Of a stretch of DNA of 64,000 bases, positions 1 through 11,585 are shown one piece after another (position 1 is the stretch's first letter; every line of letters starts with the position of its first letter). Under the pieces are notes generated by a model. It had not been told where the DNA came from, ran no database searches, and was given only the letters and a program-made list of their open reading frames with translations. Source of the stretch: Amyelois transitella (Eukaryota > Arthropoda > Insecta > Lepidoptera > Pyralidae). The stretch is taken from assembly GCF_032362555.1 (NCBI RefSeq), contig NC_083508.1, positions 12,615,001 through 12,679,000 of the forward strand. The letters run 5' to 3'. The translations under genes and the position numbers were made by a program.

Positions 1-206
1 CTGTATCAATTATGACGCCATAAGTTGAGACTCGCGAATCTTAACTTTGGCACGCTGAACACGGTGCCAACTCTTCTGCGAATGTCTTAAGTTTCTATGT
101 ACTTGACAAACGTTCAACATTGGCTCTAGTATTCAACTTTTTTGAGCTACAGGTTTATAAAAAAAATATCAGATGTTACTGTCAAAAAAGAACTTTTTGT
201 CTGTGG

Positions 207-215
207 TATATAAAG
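207..215 (+). promoter_or_regulatory. possible TATA box of Prp19
   Basis: TATATAAAG lies about 90 bp upstream of the Prp19 start codon, a reasonable distance for a TATA box with a 5' UTR of 60-70 bp. No clear initiator element was recognised. Positions 1-206 show no gene and no recognised repeat. The assignment rests on motif and position only. Confidence 0.3.
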
Positions 216-300
216 CTTTTGTTTCATGATCGTGAATTTGTTTTTCGTCGTGCGTTCTTGTTAATTTTCTCCATAAAATAAAGTTTATAGTAGATATAAA

Positions 301-3300
301 ATGGCTCTTTATTGTGCAAGTAAGTATTAAATAATATTTTACCTTAAATTAAAACCTTGGCTCATTGATTGGGATTGCCCCGCGCTACCGGTGATTGTAG
401 ACCAAACATTCGGATAAGATACTATTTTCCTATTTCCATGTTAAGTTTTTAATAATTATGAATGGTGCATTCAGTTTCCCATAAACTGTGTTTATTTCAT
501 ATAAATTATCTGCAGAAATCCTTTGACTTATTAGTCAAGTTTTAAAAGTAACCTTACTTTTTGTATTGCAGTATCAAATGAAGTGCCAGAAGTGGCTGTG
601 GTTTCGCCAACGTCGGGGGCTGTCTTCGAAAAGCGTATTATTGAAAAGTATATTATAGAGAATGGCGTGGATCCCATCAACGGCAAAGAACTTAGAGTGG
701 AGGATCTCATTGAGATCAAAAGTAAGTACACTCATTCAGTTAATTCACATCCAAAATTGAGTAGTGTGATCATATCATTTTTCTTCTAATATTCCTTATA
801 GCTCCTCCGATAGTGAAGCCGAAGCCTCCGAGTGCCACTTCAATCCCCGCTACCCTCAAAAGCATGCAAGATGAGTGGGATGCGCTGATGCTCCATGCGT
901 TTACTCAGCGCCAGCAATTGCAGACTGCAAGGCAGGCAAGTTACTTTAGACCTTTGCTCATGATATAAGTAACACTAGGAAATAAGAATGGATTAAAAAG
1001 CTGTGTATGCTTTTAATAAAATCCCATAAAGGATCAATGAAATGTACTTGCCTCTCCGTCAAGACAAGAACATCATTTTTACACATGCGAATATAGGAAA
1101 TAAATTCTAATAAATTGAGGTTTCTTTTAGAGGATAGGCTAACTTGCTGTCACTATTTGAATCTCAGTTTCATCACTACTTAAACTGTACAGCTGAACAT
1201 GGTCTTTCTTTGGCTCTGTCTACCTCTTAAAGGATAAAATCGTGATTATATGTATATGTCATAATAAAGAGTAAAAATTTGTTTATATGTAAGAAATTAA
1301 CACAAAAACTACTGGACTGATTTTCACGAAATTTGGCACAGATAAAGAATAGTCGTCCCGCGCAAAACTAGTTACACATTTCTCTCATCTCTCATAACAG
1401 GAATTGAGTCACGCGCTGTACCAGCACGACGCCGCGTGCCGCGTGATCGCCCGCCTCACGAAGGAGGTGACGGCCGCCAGGGAGGCCCTGGCCACGCTGA
1501 AGCCCCAAGTGGGCATTGTGGCCCCGCAGCCGACACATCCCGTAAGTTTCACTTTACAAACCTATTTAACTTGGCTAACTTTTTTGCGATTGCCACTTTT
1601 ATTTTATTGTTGTGGCCTCGGTGGCGCAGCGGTAGTAAGCGTACTGTCTGTGACACCAGAGGTCCCGGGTTCGAATCCCGGCCGGGGCATGATGAGAATA
1701 TTACTGTTTCTGATTGGCCTGGGTCTTGGATGTTTATCTATATAAGTATTTATTGTAAAATAAAGTATTGTTGATTTGGTATTTTGTAACACAAGTCTCG
1801 AACTTACTTCGAGGCTAACTCAATGAGTGTAATTTGTCCTGTATATATTTCTTTATTTTTCTTTGGGATTTCCACTTTTATTCAATCGATCCTCGTATAT
1901 TGTCTTCTATTGAATGCCCTTAACTTAACCAATCAGCGATTTCATCACTTGCATCTTTTTTTGTGGGACCATTTTCTGACATTAAATGTGTTTCGTATAG
2001 TTTTAATATCGCGTTTTAACAGACATAAAAAGAACGACTTATCTCTCTAACTGATGCTTTTTTTACTTCGGATTAAATTCTCTTTGTGAAATGTTCTTGC
2101 CCGTAAGAAATTTCATAATGCAATAAGGCTGCCTTTTGTACTTCGCATAATTTTAGGATAAGTTACTTTTGTTATAATTAATGTGCAATAAAGGGTATTC
2201 TATCCATCTATTTTGGTTTATTCGTTTTGATATTAACGCATACGCAATAGATTTGAAGTATTTGAACCATAACCTCATACATAATACAAATTCTCATAAA
2301 AGGCGGAATAAGTTTAAAACTATAATTATTCCCAGGTGGAGGCAGCGGCGGGCGGTGGCGCGGCCCCGATCGGCATGTCAGCGGAGGTGGTGTCCCGCCT
2401 GCAGGAGCGCGCCACGGCGCTCACGCAGGAGCGCAAGCGGCGCGGGCGCACCGTGCCCGAGGGGCTGCTCGCGCCCGACCAGATCCGCGCGTTCCTCACG
2501 CTGGCTTCTCATCCTGTGAGTACGATGTGTGATCTCAAACTTTGTTGATTATTATATTTAAATTCATTGGATTATTGGAGCATAATCGTAGGCTCTAAAC
2601 AACTGACGATGTGATGACGAACTGTGACTGATGGTGTAACACACAGTATGTAAAGTTAGAGTGAAAAAAAACCGTTTTTGTTTTGACGTGATTGTATGTA
2701 TTTATGAATACATATGTACATACAATCACGTCTATAACTCTTGCGTGGTAGGTTTTGAAAATACTGATAGGCAATGTCCAACTATTGCGCTTAATGATAG
2801 AATCGAAATTAAAATAGTGAAAGGTGGTTAACTAGCCTATCGCCTAAAAGAAGAATCTCAACTTGTAAGCCTATCCCTTAGTCGTCTCTTAGGACATCCA
2901 TAGTAAAGAGATGGATTGGTCCTACTCTTTTGTTATTGGTGCCGGAAACCGTACAGCGCATTAATGAATTAATAGCTGAATACAACAATAACTTCATGTT
3001 GACGTAAGCCAAGCTTCTGAATCCATCATCTGGTAATGTATTTATGTATATGTATGTTTACTGTAGTATATAGGTATATATTATGTATAGGTTTTTAGTA
3101 TATATCATATAGTAGGTAAGTATGTTTATTGTACATTATTATTATCACCCACATAAAGGTTCCCGCTTAACCCAATGGTAGACTGTTAGATAATGCTGTT
3201 AGCATTAAGTCCGCCTATTGTACTATACAAATTGTAATTGTTACAATAAAGAATAAATAAATAAATAATGTGACCCAGGAGGCATTAGAGAGACTTGATT

Positions 3301-5152
3301 GTAAAGTCCACCTATCATTCCAGGGTCTCCACTCAGCCAGTGTGCCGGGCATCCTATCCCTGGATATCAACCCTTCGGACCACAGCAAACTCCTGACCGG
3401 GGGGAACGACCGCAACGCTACAGTGTTCAACAAGGACACGGAGCAAGTGGTGGCCATACTCAAGGGCCACACCAAGAAGGTCACCAGGGTCATATACCAC
3501 CCGGACGAGGACACTGTCATCACCGCCTCGCCGGACCACACTATACGCGTGTGGAATGTGCCTACGTAAGTGACGTCATGTTATAAAAGATAGGTAGGAA
3601 AATGCGGTTGATAGCTTCTAGATTTTTTTCATTTTGCCTGTGACTTCATACAGTGGGCCACATACCAAAATACGAAAAAATAATGTTTGTGCAAATATCA
3701 TAAACATTATTGCAGTAGAAAAAGCGTGAAGCAGAGATAAACAGATAAACCAACACAAAAAATTTATGTGGCGACATCTCTACGCCACTCGTCACAAACA
3801 TCAAATCACACAACTGTCAATCATCTCGAAGAAATTGACGTGCTCAGCCAATAGCAGCCAAGAACCCAAATCGCGATTTCAGAGATTTCACGGATTGGAG
3901 CTATGTATACAACCTCCGACACAACATCGTTGGAGCCGCGGTTCCCCAGGCATATCACCTAGCCTGGCGGAAGATCTTCCCTTTGGTGGCGGTCGAGCCG
4001 AATCATCGCTCCCGCTACATTTACATATATGGATCTGCTTTTGCTTTTTAAATACATAATAAAACCCTTATCATTTTTATGTTAGAAAATGCGTTTATGC
4101 CAGCAGAATAAAGAGCATATACTCATGGTCCTTCGAGCCGGATGCTTAAAATAAAATGTTTTCACAGTTAAATATGTTGTTTGTAGGTCTCAGACTACAG
4201 TGATCCTGCGTTCCCACGACGGCCCCGTGACGGGGCTCTCGCTGCACCCCACTGGGGACTACGTGCTGTCCACGTCCACTGATCAACACTGGGCCTTCTC
4301 TGATATACGCACAGGTATTATTAAATTAGAAACTAATTCTAAAATACATGGAAAATGGCTAACACATTATAATGTCCCATCTCTGGTTTGCTGGAAGAAA
4401 TTTCTTTAGATGTAAGGATTTCTTATGTTTTTTTTTGTCATTCCTGATGTTTTCTGTGTATATGAATTGGTAAATAAATGAATGTTTTTGTCTAGTCTTC
4501 CAGTCCAAATATTTCTTATATTTTAATTCTTACCTGTTCCATTCTGACACTGCTGAATGGTAGTGGAAATGCTATTTTATATCCATTATTAACACGCAAT
4601 AGTGACCCTTTAAAATACGATGTTAAAATGTATTTTTTAATTTCTACAGGTTCTCTCCTGACCAAGGTGAGCGACGCCTCCGGAGTCAGCCTGACCACAG
4701 CGCAGTTCCATCCTGACGGTCTCATCTTCGGAACCGGAACGGAGAACTCGCAAGTCAAGATTTGGGACTTGAAGGAGCAGAGCAACGTGGCCAACTTCCC
4801 GGGTCACGTTGGACCGGTCACATCCATATCGTTCTCTGAGAACGGTTACTATTTAGCAACGGCTGCTGAAGATGCTTGTGTGAAGTTATGGGATTTGAGG
4901 AAGCTGAAGAACTTCAAAACAATTCAGTTAGAAGAAGGGTATGCGATTAAGGAGCTGTGCTTTGATCAGAGTGGAACATACTTGGCTATAGCTGGTACGG
5001 ATGTCAGAGTGTACTTGTGCAGGCAATGGCAGGAGCTCAAATTGTTCAATGACCATACGGCAGCTGCCACAGGAGTCCGGTTTGGGAAGAACGCTCAATA
5101 CATAGCTTCAACGAGCATGGACCGGACACTCAAGCTCTATGGCATAGAGTAG
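301..5152 (+). CDS. Prp19: Prp19 pre-mRNA-processing factor 19 (U-box/WD40 E3 ubiquitin ligase)
   Basis: Complete eight-exon model: 301-319, 572-721, 802-935, 1401-1541, 2336-2515, 3324-3565, 4187-4314, 4650-5152. It totals 1,497 nt (498 aa plus stop), close to the ~504 aa of vertebrate PRPF19, and frame holds at every junction. Prp19 is the core of the NineTeen complex in the nucleus. It activates the spliceosome and acts as an E3 ligase in splicing and DNA-damage signalling. The N-terminal U-box (about residues 2-70) shows ISNEVPE and the [14 protein letters not shown] core. Next comes the helical tetramerisation region ([22 protein letters not shown] written across exon 4, residues ~102-123), then a seven-bladed WD40 propeller from about residue 205 to the end, with blades such as [15 protein letters not shown] and [14 protein letters not shown]. 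The ATG at 301 is chosen because it gives the family N-terminus; exon 1 holds only six codons and one base. The 935/1401 intron starts with GC rather than GT. Introns carry SINE and LINE debris. Confidence 0.96.
936..1400 (+). other. GC-AG intron of Prp19, with a SINE-A fragment
   Basis: The donor is gcaagt after CAG, and the acceptor is aacag before GAATTG. The protein reads on as ...[12 protein letters not shown], matching the family, so the GC donor is real unless this is an assembly error. Inside, 1141-1262 (plus) is the 3' half of a diverged SINE-A. About 1300-1365 is a short remnant of a Helitron-like 5' region ('actactggactgatttt'). Confidence 0.75.
1613..1848 (+). mobile_element. tRNA-headed SINE (SINE-B), copy 1
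   Basis: A tRNA-like head (about 1613-1688) has an A-box-like stretch (TGGCGCAGCGGTAGTAAG) and a perfect B box GGTTCGAATCC. It is followed by a tRNA-unrelated body ending near 'gtgtaatttgtcctgtatatat'. The same head plus body recurs at 42376-42636, and its 3' end recurs reversed at 55998-56045, so this is a dispersed SINE and not a tRNA gene. It lies in Prp19 intron 4. A first-base-to-discriminator cloverleaf pairs poorly. Confidence 0.8.
2707..2962 (-). mobile_element. SINE-A, diverged near-full-length copy
   Basis: Reverse orientation: it begins with an ACATAC-type tail next to 'atcacgtctata' and ends at 'attggtgccggaaaccgtacagc', the SINE 5' end. It is more diverged than most copies here and so probably older. 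It lies in Prp19 intron 5. Confidence 0.8.
3155..3270 (+). mobile_element. LINE 3'-end fragment with (AATA)n tail
   Basis: A segment with 'cccgcttaacccaatggtag' and 'gcattaagtccgcctattgta' ends in ataaagaataaataaataaa. A reverse-orientation copy of the same segment is at 26428-26535, next to LINE reverse-transcriptase C-terminal codons, which identifies it as a LINE 3' UTR. It lies in Prp19 intron 5, shortly before exon 6. Confidence 0.65.
3765..4025 (+). repeat. interspersed repeat C1 (MITE-like), copy 1
   Basis: It starts with a short hairpin, gtggcg...cgccac. It matches the reverse complement of 47510-47735 over most of its length, sharing 'gatcttcc...ggtggcggtcgagccg', 'acaacatcgt' and the hairpin end. 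The family is unknown. Two inverted copies about 43 kb apart indicate a dispersed element. It lies in Prp19 intron 6. Confidence 0.65.
4360..4485 (+). mobile_element. LINE 3' UTR fragment
   Basis: 'ggtttgctggaagaaatttc...gttttctgtgtatatgaattgg' followed by aataaatgaatg. The same text is at 26815-26925 downstream of LINE RT C-terminal codons. It lies in Prp19 intron 7. Confidence 0.55.
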
Positions 5153-6086
5153 TTAGATTAGGTTAATCTATTTAACTTGTTTTATTTAGTTATTGGACTA
5201 TCCAATTTGTAACATCTGATATAAGATCAAAGCTGAATGATAAACATTGAGCCAATTTCCCCTAATATGATAAATTTCTTCTAGTTGTGCGATGAAATGA
5301 AAACCTGGGTCGGCTATTCATTTTGTTCAAACAGATTTCCATAATCCATAATTTTAATAAAAACTTAACTTGTTCGATCGTTCCCTTAAAAATTGGATGG
5401 TTTAATAACAGCTTTATCTGGTTCTTTAGGTAGGATAGGAAATCGGACATATGACTATTTTTGATTTAATGACGTATTGTTTTTATTAAATGCCAAGTTC
5501 TAAAACAATATAAAGCGCGTCCGCTACTTTGTATTTTGGGTGCTGTGCATCTCTCGGGAATTAGCAGAACCCTTTATTTCAATTGACTATCTTGCTTTTC
5601 TAATGATATAAAGCAGTTGTTTTCCAGACATAGTGTTATTGATGACATTTGGTGACAGCGGTGGGATAGCAACTGCTTTATCTAAAAAATATTCATGAAA
5701 CGAGGCAAGTTTATACATTTTAAGGTGGTATTTGTTTGAAATGATTTTTGCCCAGCAGTGTGGTACAAAAGCGATTTTATACCACTATTCACCGGCCGTA
5801 GGTTAAATACCGCCTAGGTGAACATAATTGATTATTATCTAAGGTAAGATAACTACGATCCGCCGATACTAGGGACAAGTCCGTTCTAAATACATTTTCA
5901 TTTGAATGTACCCAAGATAAAACGAGCATTACAGTTTATTGGCCATTATAATAAGTTGACTGTAAGTTTTTAGGTTATGTTAATAATTTAAGTTAAATAT
6001 TACTAAGTCAACAAAATTTGTAAAGAAGTGATAGTAATCAAAGCAGATTTTTAATTTTTATTATGTAAGCCAACTCAATTGCATTC

Positions 6087-6096
6087 AATAAATAAA
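6087..6096 (+). terminator. Prp19 polyadenylation signal
   Basis: Overlapping AATAAA hexamers (AATAAATAAA) are followed 10-20 bp later by a T/GT-rich stretch ('ttatttctgtgttt'). This is the first strong signal after the stop codon at 5152, giving a 3' UTR of about 950 bp. The UTR itself is AT-rich with no other feature seen. Confidence 0.55.
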
Positions 6097-6289
6097 GTAA
6101 AAATTATTTCTGTGTTTAATTTTTAATTACAAAGTTTAGTTTAAAATATTAAAATATTTCAATGAAAAAGCTTATACTTAACTAGTGATGGCCTGAGTGT
6201 TTTTTTATAAGGATTAAATATATTTTGTATGTATTTTATGTATCTTGTATGTATTTTGCAGTATGCATGTACATTTTATCGCACCACCC

Positions 6290-6405
6290 AATTAAAGTTT
6301 TTCTGTTTGGCCAGCTGGTAGACTGGTAGAGCATGTCAAATGGCATTAAGTCAGCCTTATGTACATTTATTTGTGCAGCAAAGTTTTTAATAAATATTAA
6401 AATGA
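6290..6405 (+). mobile_element. LINE 3'-end fragment
   Basis: 'ttctgtttggccagctggta', 'tggcattaagtcagcctta' and a terminal ttaataaat. A near-identical copy is at 31200-31310, and the layout resembles the LINE 3' UTR at 3155-3270. Confidence 0.5.
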
Positions 6406-8399
6406 AAGACTTGGCAGCATTTAAACAATGTATTTTTAATAATTTTTATATTTTACATTAACCAATAACCTCCCTCCATTCACAACGTATTTCTGATGAA
6501 AACGGCATAATATATACACTTAGCTTACAGGAATATTAACATAAAACCTAACTACCAATATGTTCTTATGTGGTCTTTTCAACATTACATACACATACCC
6601 AATCTAAGAACTCATAAAGGAATCTATTGAATTTTTCCTGCCTTCATATTATATTAGGTCGATAAAATTTATCTAATAACTCCCGCGCCGTATTAGAAAA
6701 AGTACGTTTCACGTCACAGTTGGTAGATCACTAGATAGTTTTTGGCGCGATAAAAACGGCGTCCCGCGTGTCATCGCAGTTTTAAGATAAAATTGTATCG
6801 ACCTAGTTACCTGCGACAGGCACCTATTTAAGTATTTTTTTAAATTACCAAGACAATGTGACTGATCATTCAGACATGCAGTCGTGCCATAGAATAACAA
6901 TTTTGAACAAAATGACACGGAGCCACGTGATTTTCGTTGACCTTCTTTTCAATACGGTTATAACTTTTCTAGTCTCTGATATGAAATTATGTAATAGCTA
7001 ACGTATAGCAATATTCTGCTGTAGTATAGTAGATATTTCTGAATATTTTCAGCATAATTTAGACAAGGCTGTAAAATTATTTTTATTTACAACTCGTTGT
7101 CCCCCTGTATTACCCCCTTAGCGGGGTGAAGGGGGAACATTTTGTATACAAGTTTTTAAGTCGGACCAAGCCTAACCCATCTGAGGAAACCGCATTCTAA
7201 TCGCAACAACACAAATACAGACATTGGTCAGTCACAATTTTGTTATATATATGGATGCAACCTCTCGTACAGACAGCGACAGGTAGTTAAAAATATTATT
7301 ATTAATTTATATGGTCGCTGAACACATTGAACAAGTCACTGAACAGTGTAAAGCTAACGAAACACATCACAAATAAAACCAGTAATTAAAAGTTTCAAAA
7401 TAGGCCTAAAGAGAAGTACGCAATTGGGAATATCCAATAATCAAAAATGTTAAAGATTTAGCACTCGCTCAATGTCTGCACCGACCTTAATATTAATATG
7501 ATTATTTTTATCAATTTTTTTTAAATACCTCAAGAATGAATATATCTGTACAAATTGCATGCAACTTACTCAAAAAACTATCATCATAAGCACCAACACA
7601 TATTGCAGGGTCACGCACACACAGACTCAATAAATTATTTTATTATTATGATTTATTTATACCACATCGTATCATCTCTAATGTGGTCCGATTCATTGAA
7701 GTACACATATTTATATAACACACATATCTTAACAGAAATGATACTATAGTGGTTACAGTCTCATGATATCTGACAGATAGACCAATCATTTTATTGTTAC
7801 CAAAATATACTATTCTATAGATTGCAGAGGTCAGTCATTTTCAGTGAATAAATACTATAAAATATTTATTGCAAACTTAAATTGTTTTCGGACCACATGT
7901 ATAGTATAATTTATTAAAATTCATATCGTGCAGTGCTATTTTTCACATCCAAAAAAGAGAATTAAAAACCTTTATTTCAAAACTTATTATTGACAGAATC
8001 TAAATACCTATCACCCATAACGCTATGACCAGATATATCATTTCTTTTTATAATCCAATGAGTAAATAAAAAAAATACATACATAAAACGACTTCATAAG
8101 TAGATTTTTGCGATCTCTTAAAACTTATTCTGCCTAAATAAACTCACATTCCATGTAACATGTAGATAAGCATTATCGCTCCACCTTATTTAAATTTAAT
8201 AGTTGTAGTCGCAAACCTACTTTTTGAAGGAAAAAAAATCGTAAATCGTTTCAAGTAAAATATATATCAGCGACATCCAAATACCAAAATGAACTATGGC
8301 AACACATAATATACAGTTTAAAAAATGAATAATGGCGACATTACTGGCATACTTGACAGATCTATTGCCTCTTCCCGAATATTAACAAGGCATAATGTA
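6406..8399. other. AT-rich intergenic stretch, no gene seen
   Basis: No ORF here resembles a known protein, and coding-like GC-rich blocks are absent. About 7085-7140 holds a small G/C-run island ('ccccctgtattacccccttagcggggtgaagggggaa'), probably repeat debris. The rest shows nothing recognisable. Confidence 0.5.
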
Positions 8400-11300
8400 A
8401 AAACTCCACGGGCGTAGCCAGGGGGAGGGTTCTGGGGGTTTAAACCCCCCCCGAAAAGTTAAGATTAACATCTCATCCATTCCCATTCTTACGCTAAGAT
8501 AGGTATGTGGTTTGGTTGGATTCTATCACCCGGCCCGCGCTTCGTCACACACAATCGTTTAACCGATCGCATTCGGTAACCTTCGTATATTTTCGTGCCG
8601 TTTCGTATCCCACGCGCACGCACTTGTCGTGTCGTGTTCATTTACCAACGATCATCGAGTGAGAGTAGTAAAGCAGAGGACAATAATTTACAGTGACTAT
8701 TATTAGAGGTTATTTTGTCATTTTTGTGATACGTAAGTAGATTTATAATTTCCACTACTTATTACGTTTAAAATAGCAATACTAATAAAATGAGAATTAA
8801 TTAATTATTAATTCTCATGGATGGGTGTACTTATTGCTGGTTAGATAAATAAATAGATAGTATTTTTTTATTATTTTAGATTACGAGAAAATGGAGAAAA
8901 AGAAAAGAAAAGGCGATAAACTTAAAGGTATGGAGTATTGGAAAAAGTGGTGTGGTTCACCGGCTACCCGTAAACAAGAGAATTTGGGACCAACAACTAG
9001 TTTGCATGCTGACAATAAAATTGTGATCACAAGCGAGCCTTCGACTTCATTTACGGTATCCAATGTCGAGACCGAGTCGGTGGTGTCGCCAGCGCCCTGT
9101 TTTATACCTACCACTACCGACCCTTCACTTAGCCTAGAACCGACCAGCAGCAGCACCAGCTCATCTGTTACGTCATCTTCACATTCTTCTAAATTGGATG
9201 TTGGTTTTTATGCGACTGAAGACAATATCGAGAATGAATATCTAAAGGCCCAAATTTTAAAAGAGCCTTGGACTCCACCTCAAGATTACAAGTTTCCCAT
9301 TTCTACAAAACGAAATTTGCGCTTTCAAATGAAATGGATGGAAAGATTCCCCTGGTTGGCATATTCTGAGTATAAAAGTGGAGCATATTGTAGAATTTGC
9401 GTCGTAATGAGACGTTCGCTTGATGAAGGTAAAGGGGGCCATCAGCGGGTCGGCCAGCTTGTAACCGATCCTTTTTGCAAGTGGAAGAATGCATTAGAAA
9501 TATTTGAAACTCATGCAAAATCAGGATATCACAAACGAAATTTGGAACTCGCAGATAACTTCCTAAAAGTAATGTCTTCTCAGGTTGTTTCAGTTGATGA
9601 GCAGTTGTCTTCTGAAAGAAAAAGACAGCAACAAGAAAATCGAAAAAAACTAATCCCCATCGTAAAAGGAATAATTTTTTGCGGCAAACAAGGTATACCT
9701 TTAAGAGGTAAAACTGATTCGGGACGGATTCACGTTACACCGGAGTCTGAACAACCACTTCAGAATGAGGGTAATTTTCGAGCTCTATTGCGGTACGCAG
9801 CCGAATCTGGGGATAAAGATCTTTCGGAGCATTTGATCACTTCTCAGAAGAATGCCCTTTACACGAGCCCACAAATCCAAAATGAAATAATTGACATTTG
9901 TGGTGAAATTATTCAACACAAGATCATTAACGAAGTAAAGGAAGCTATTTTTTTTTCGATTCTCGCTGACGAGACAACTGACATTGCGCGTATGGAGCAA
10001 GTCTCATTGTGCTTGCGATATGTTGATTCAAAAGATGCGAAACAACATAAAGTTAAGGAGATGTTTTTAGAGTATATTCCAACTGTTGACGTGACAGGAT
10101 CCGGTCTTGCAAATCTTATAATTACAGCTCTGAAAAAGCATGGACTTGATTGTTCTCATGTGGTTGGTCAAGGTTACGATGGAGCTGCAGCTATGAGTGG
10201 GTATTTGCACGGTGCCCAAGCATTTATTCGTCAAGACTGTCCTCTTGCTCTTTATGTACATTGTAGTGCACACTCTCTCAATCTCGCTATTGCCGACTCA
10301 TGTTCTCAAGCAGAAGTACGAAACTGCGTTGGAATCGTACAATCTGTTGGTTCCTACTTTAGACATTCGGCTCAACGCACTGCTGTTCTGAAAGAAAAAA
10401 TTAGGGATTTGTTACCGGCTGATCATCAAAAAAGCTTGCTTGCAATGTGTGAAACACGGTGGGTTCATAAGCATGAAGCCGTTATAAGATTTAAAGAAAT
10501 TTATTCAGCGATTGTGCATGCTCTCGAAGAACTCCAATCTAGCCACAATAAAGAAACATCGCAACAAGCCGTCCAAATGCTTAACACACTTCGATCTTCG
10601 AATTTTGTTATGTGCCTAGTAATTCTTCAAAAAGTTATGAGCTATACATTGTCGCTGTCAAAGCAACTGCAGACAGTTAACGCAGACCTCATAACAGCAT
10701 TCAGCCACGTTGATAATGTTATTAATGCTTTGCAACTTTTAAGAGACAAAGTTGACGAAGAGTATCTCCATCTATATGAAGAAGCAAAGGTGTTGCTCGA
10801 AGAAAATGGTGGTATACTGCTTATGCCACGTATTGTCGGAAGGCAGCTGAATCGCTCAAATATTCCTGCGTCGGATATATCCACGTATTATAAATTAAAT
10901 TTATTCATCCCTTTTCTCGACCATACAATACAACAATTGATTGAGAGGTTTATAAAACACCGTAAAGTAGTATCGGCACTATCTTGTGTGTTACCGTCAA
11001 ATTTTGCGACCAGTTGTGAAATTGAAGAGGCATTTTGTATGTATTCGACAGTGCTGCCCGAAAAATGTTCATCTGTTGTCAAAGCAGAACTTGAAGTGTG
11101 GAAAGCAGCCATGACTCTCACATCCCCTATTCCAAAATCAGCTCTGGAATGCTTAGATAACTGCGACCAAAAACTATATCCAAATATTTACACATTGTTG
11201 CAAATATTGGCGACCATACCTGTTTCCACTGCTACCCCAGAAAGGACTTTTTCAAGCCTAAGAAGACTTAAAAACTACTTGAGAAACACAACAAGTGAAA

Positions 11301-11585
11301 ACAGATTGAATGGCTTGGCTCTCATGAACATTCACTATATGATAGAAATTGACGCGAATGAAGTAGTGGATATATTTAAAAAGAAAAACAGAAGATTAAT
11401 TCTGTAATGCGTTTATAAGAGAAAGGCATTTTTTTATATAGTCGATACTGTACCACTGCTCAAAAAAGAACTTCCCAAATTCTCCATTTTCTTATGAATA
11501 TAAGGATTATTTTATGTACTTTTGGTCTTTTTATTTTCTTGAACCCCCCCCGATACCAAAACCTGACTACGCCCGTGAAAAACTC
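8400..11585 (+). mobile_element. complete hAT-superfamily transposon with 8-bp target duplication
   Basis: The element proper is 8408-11577 (3,170 bp). It opens with CACGGGCGTAGCCAGG and closes with CCTGACTACGCCCGTG, an inverted repeat of about 16 bp with one mismatch. Flanking 8400-8407 and 11578-11585 are both AAAAACTC, a perfect 8-bp target duplication as expected for hAT elements. Subterminal runs (GGGGGTTTAAACCCCC on the left, gaacccccccc on the right) add a second inverted motif. A palindrome in the 5' region (8791-8819) has arms 'atgagaattaat/attaattctcat'. A possible 5'-UTR intron runs from gtaagt at 8732 to ttttag at 8879. With an intact ORF inside, this looks like a young, potentially autonomous insertion. 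Confidence 0.95.
8891..11407 (+). CDS. hAT transposase (TTF zinc finger, DUF4371, hAT dimerisation)
   Basis: An uninterrupted 838-codon ORF, resembling the animal 'zinc finger MYM-type protein 1-like' transposases. The N-terminal ~120 residues are basic then Ser/Thr-rich. A TTF-type zinc-binding module follows (about residues 126-215, with AYCRICVV and HAKSGYHKR). The RNase-H-like core shows LADETTDIA (Asp near residue 358) and GYDGAAAMSG (Asp near 428), then CETRWVHKHEA. The C-terminal hAT dimerisation region (about 770-815) contains TPERTFSSLRRLKNYLRN. The ATG at 8891 gives a lysine-rich start, good for nuclear entry. Length and motif set are those of a full transposase. Activity cannot be judged from sequence alone, but no stop or frameshift is present. 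Confidence 0.93.
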   Translation: MEKKKRKGDKLKGMEYWKKWCGSPATRKQENLGPTTSLHADNKIVITSEPSTSFTVSNVETESVVSPAPCFIPTTTDPSLSLEPTSSSTSSSVTSSSHSSKLDVGFYATEDNIENEYLKAQILKEPWTPPQDYKFPISTKRNLRFQMKWMERFPWLAYSEYKSGAYCRICVVMRRSLDEGKGGHQRVGQLVTDPFCKWKNALEIFETHAKSGYHKRNLELADNFLKVMSSQVVSVDEQLSSERKRQQQENRKKLIPIVKGIIFCGKQGIPLRGKTDSGRIHVTPESEQPLQNEGNFRALLRYAAESGDKDLSEHLITSQKNALYTSPQIQNEIIDICGEIIQHKIINEVKEAIFFSILADETTDIARMEQVSLCLRYVDSKDAKQHKVKEMFLEYIPTVDVTGSGLANLIITALKKHGLDCSHVVGQGYDGAAAMSGYLHGAQAFIRQDCPLALYVHCSAHSLNLAIADSCSQAEVRNCVGIVQSVGSYFRHSAQRTAVLKEKIRDLLPADHQKSLLAMCETRWVHKHEAVIRFKEIYSAIVHALEELQSSHNKETSQQAVQMLNTLRSSNFVMCLVILQKVMSYTLSLSKQLQTVNADLITAFSHVDNVINALQLLRDKVDEEYLHLYEEAKVLLEENGGILLMPRIVGRQLNRSNIPASDISTYYKLNLFIPFLDHTIQQLIERFIKHRKVVSALSCVLPSNFATSCEIEEAFCMYSTVLPEKCSSVVKAELEVWKAAMTLTSPIPKSALECLDNCDQKLYPNIYTLLQILATIPVSTATPERTFSSLRRLKNYLRNTTSENRLNGLALMNIHYMIEIDANEVVDIFKKKNRRLIL

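Noticed and set aside
1613..1688. Possible tRNA gene (perfect B box)
   Set aside because: Acceptor-stem pairing is poor, and the same tRNA-like head is followed by the same 150-bp body at 42376. It is a SINE head.
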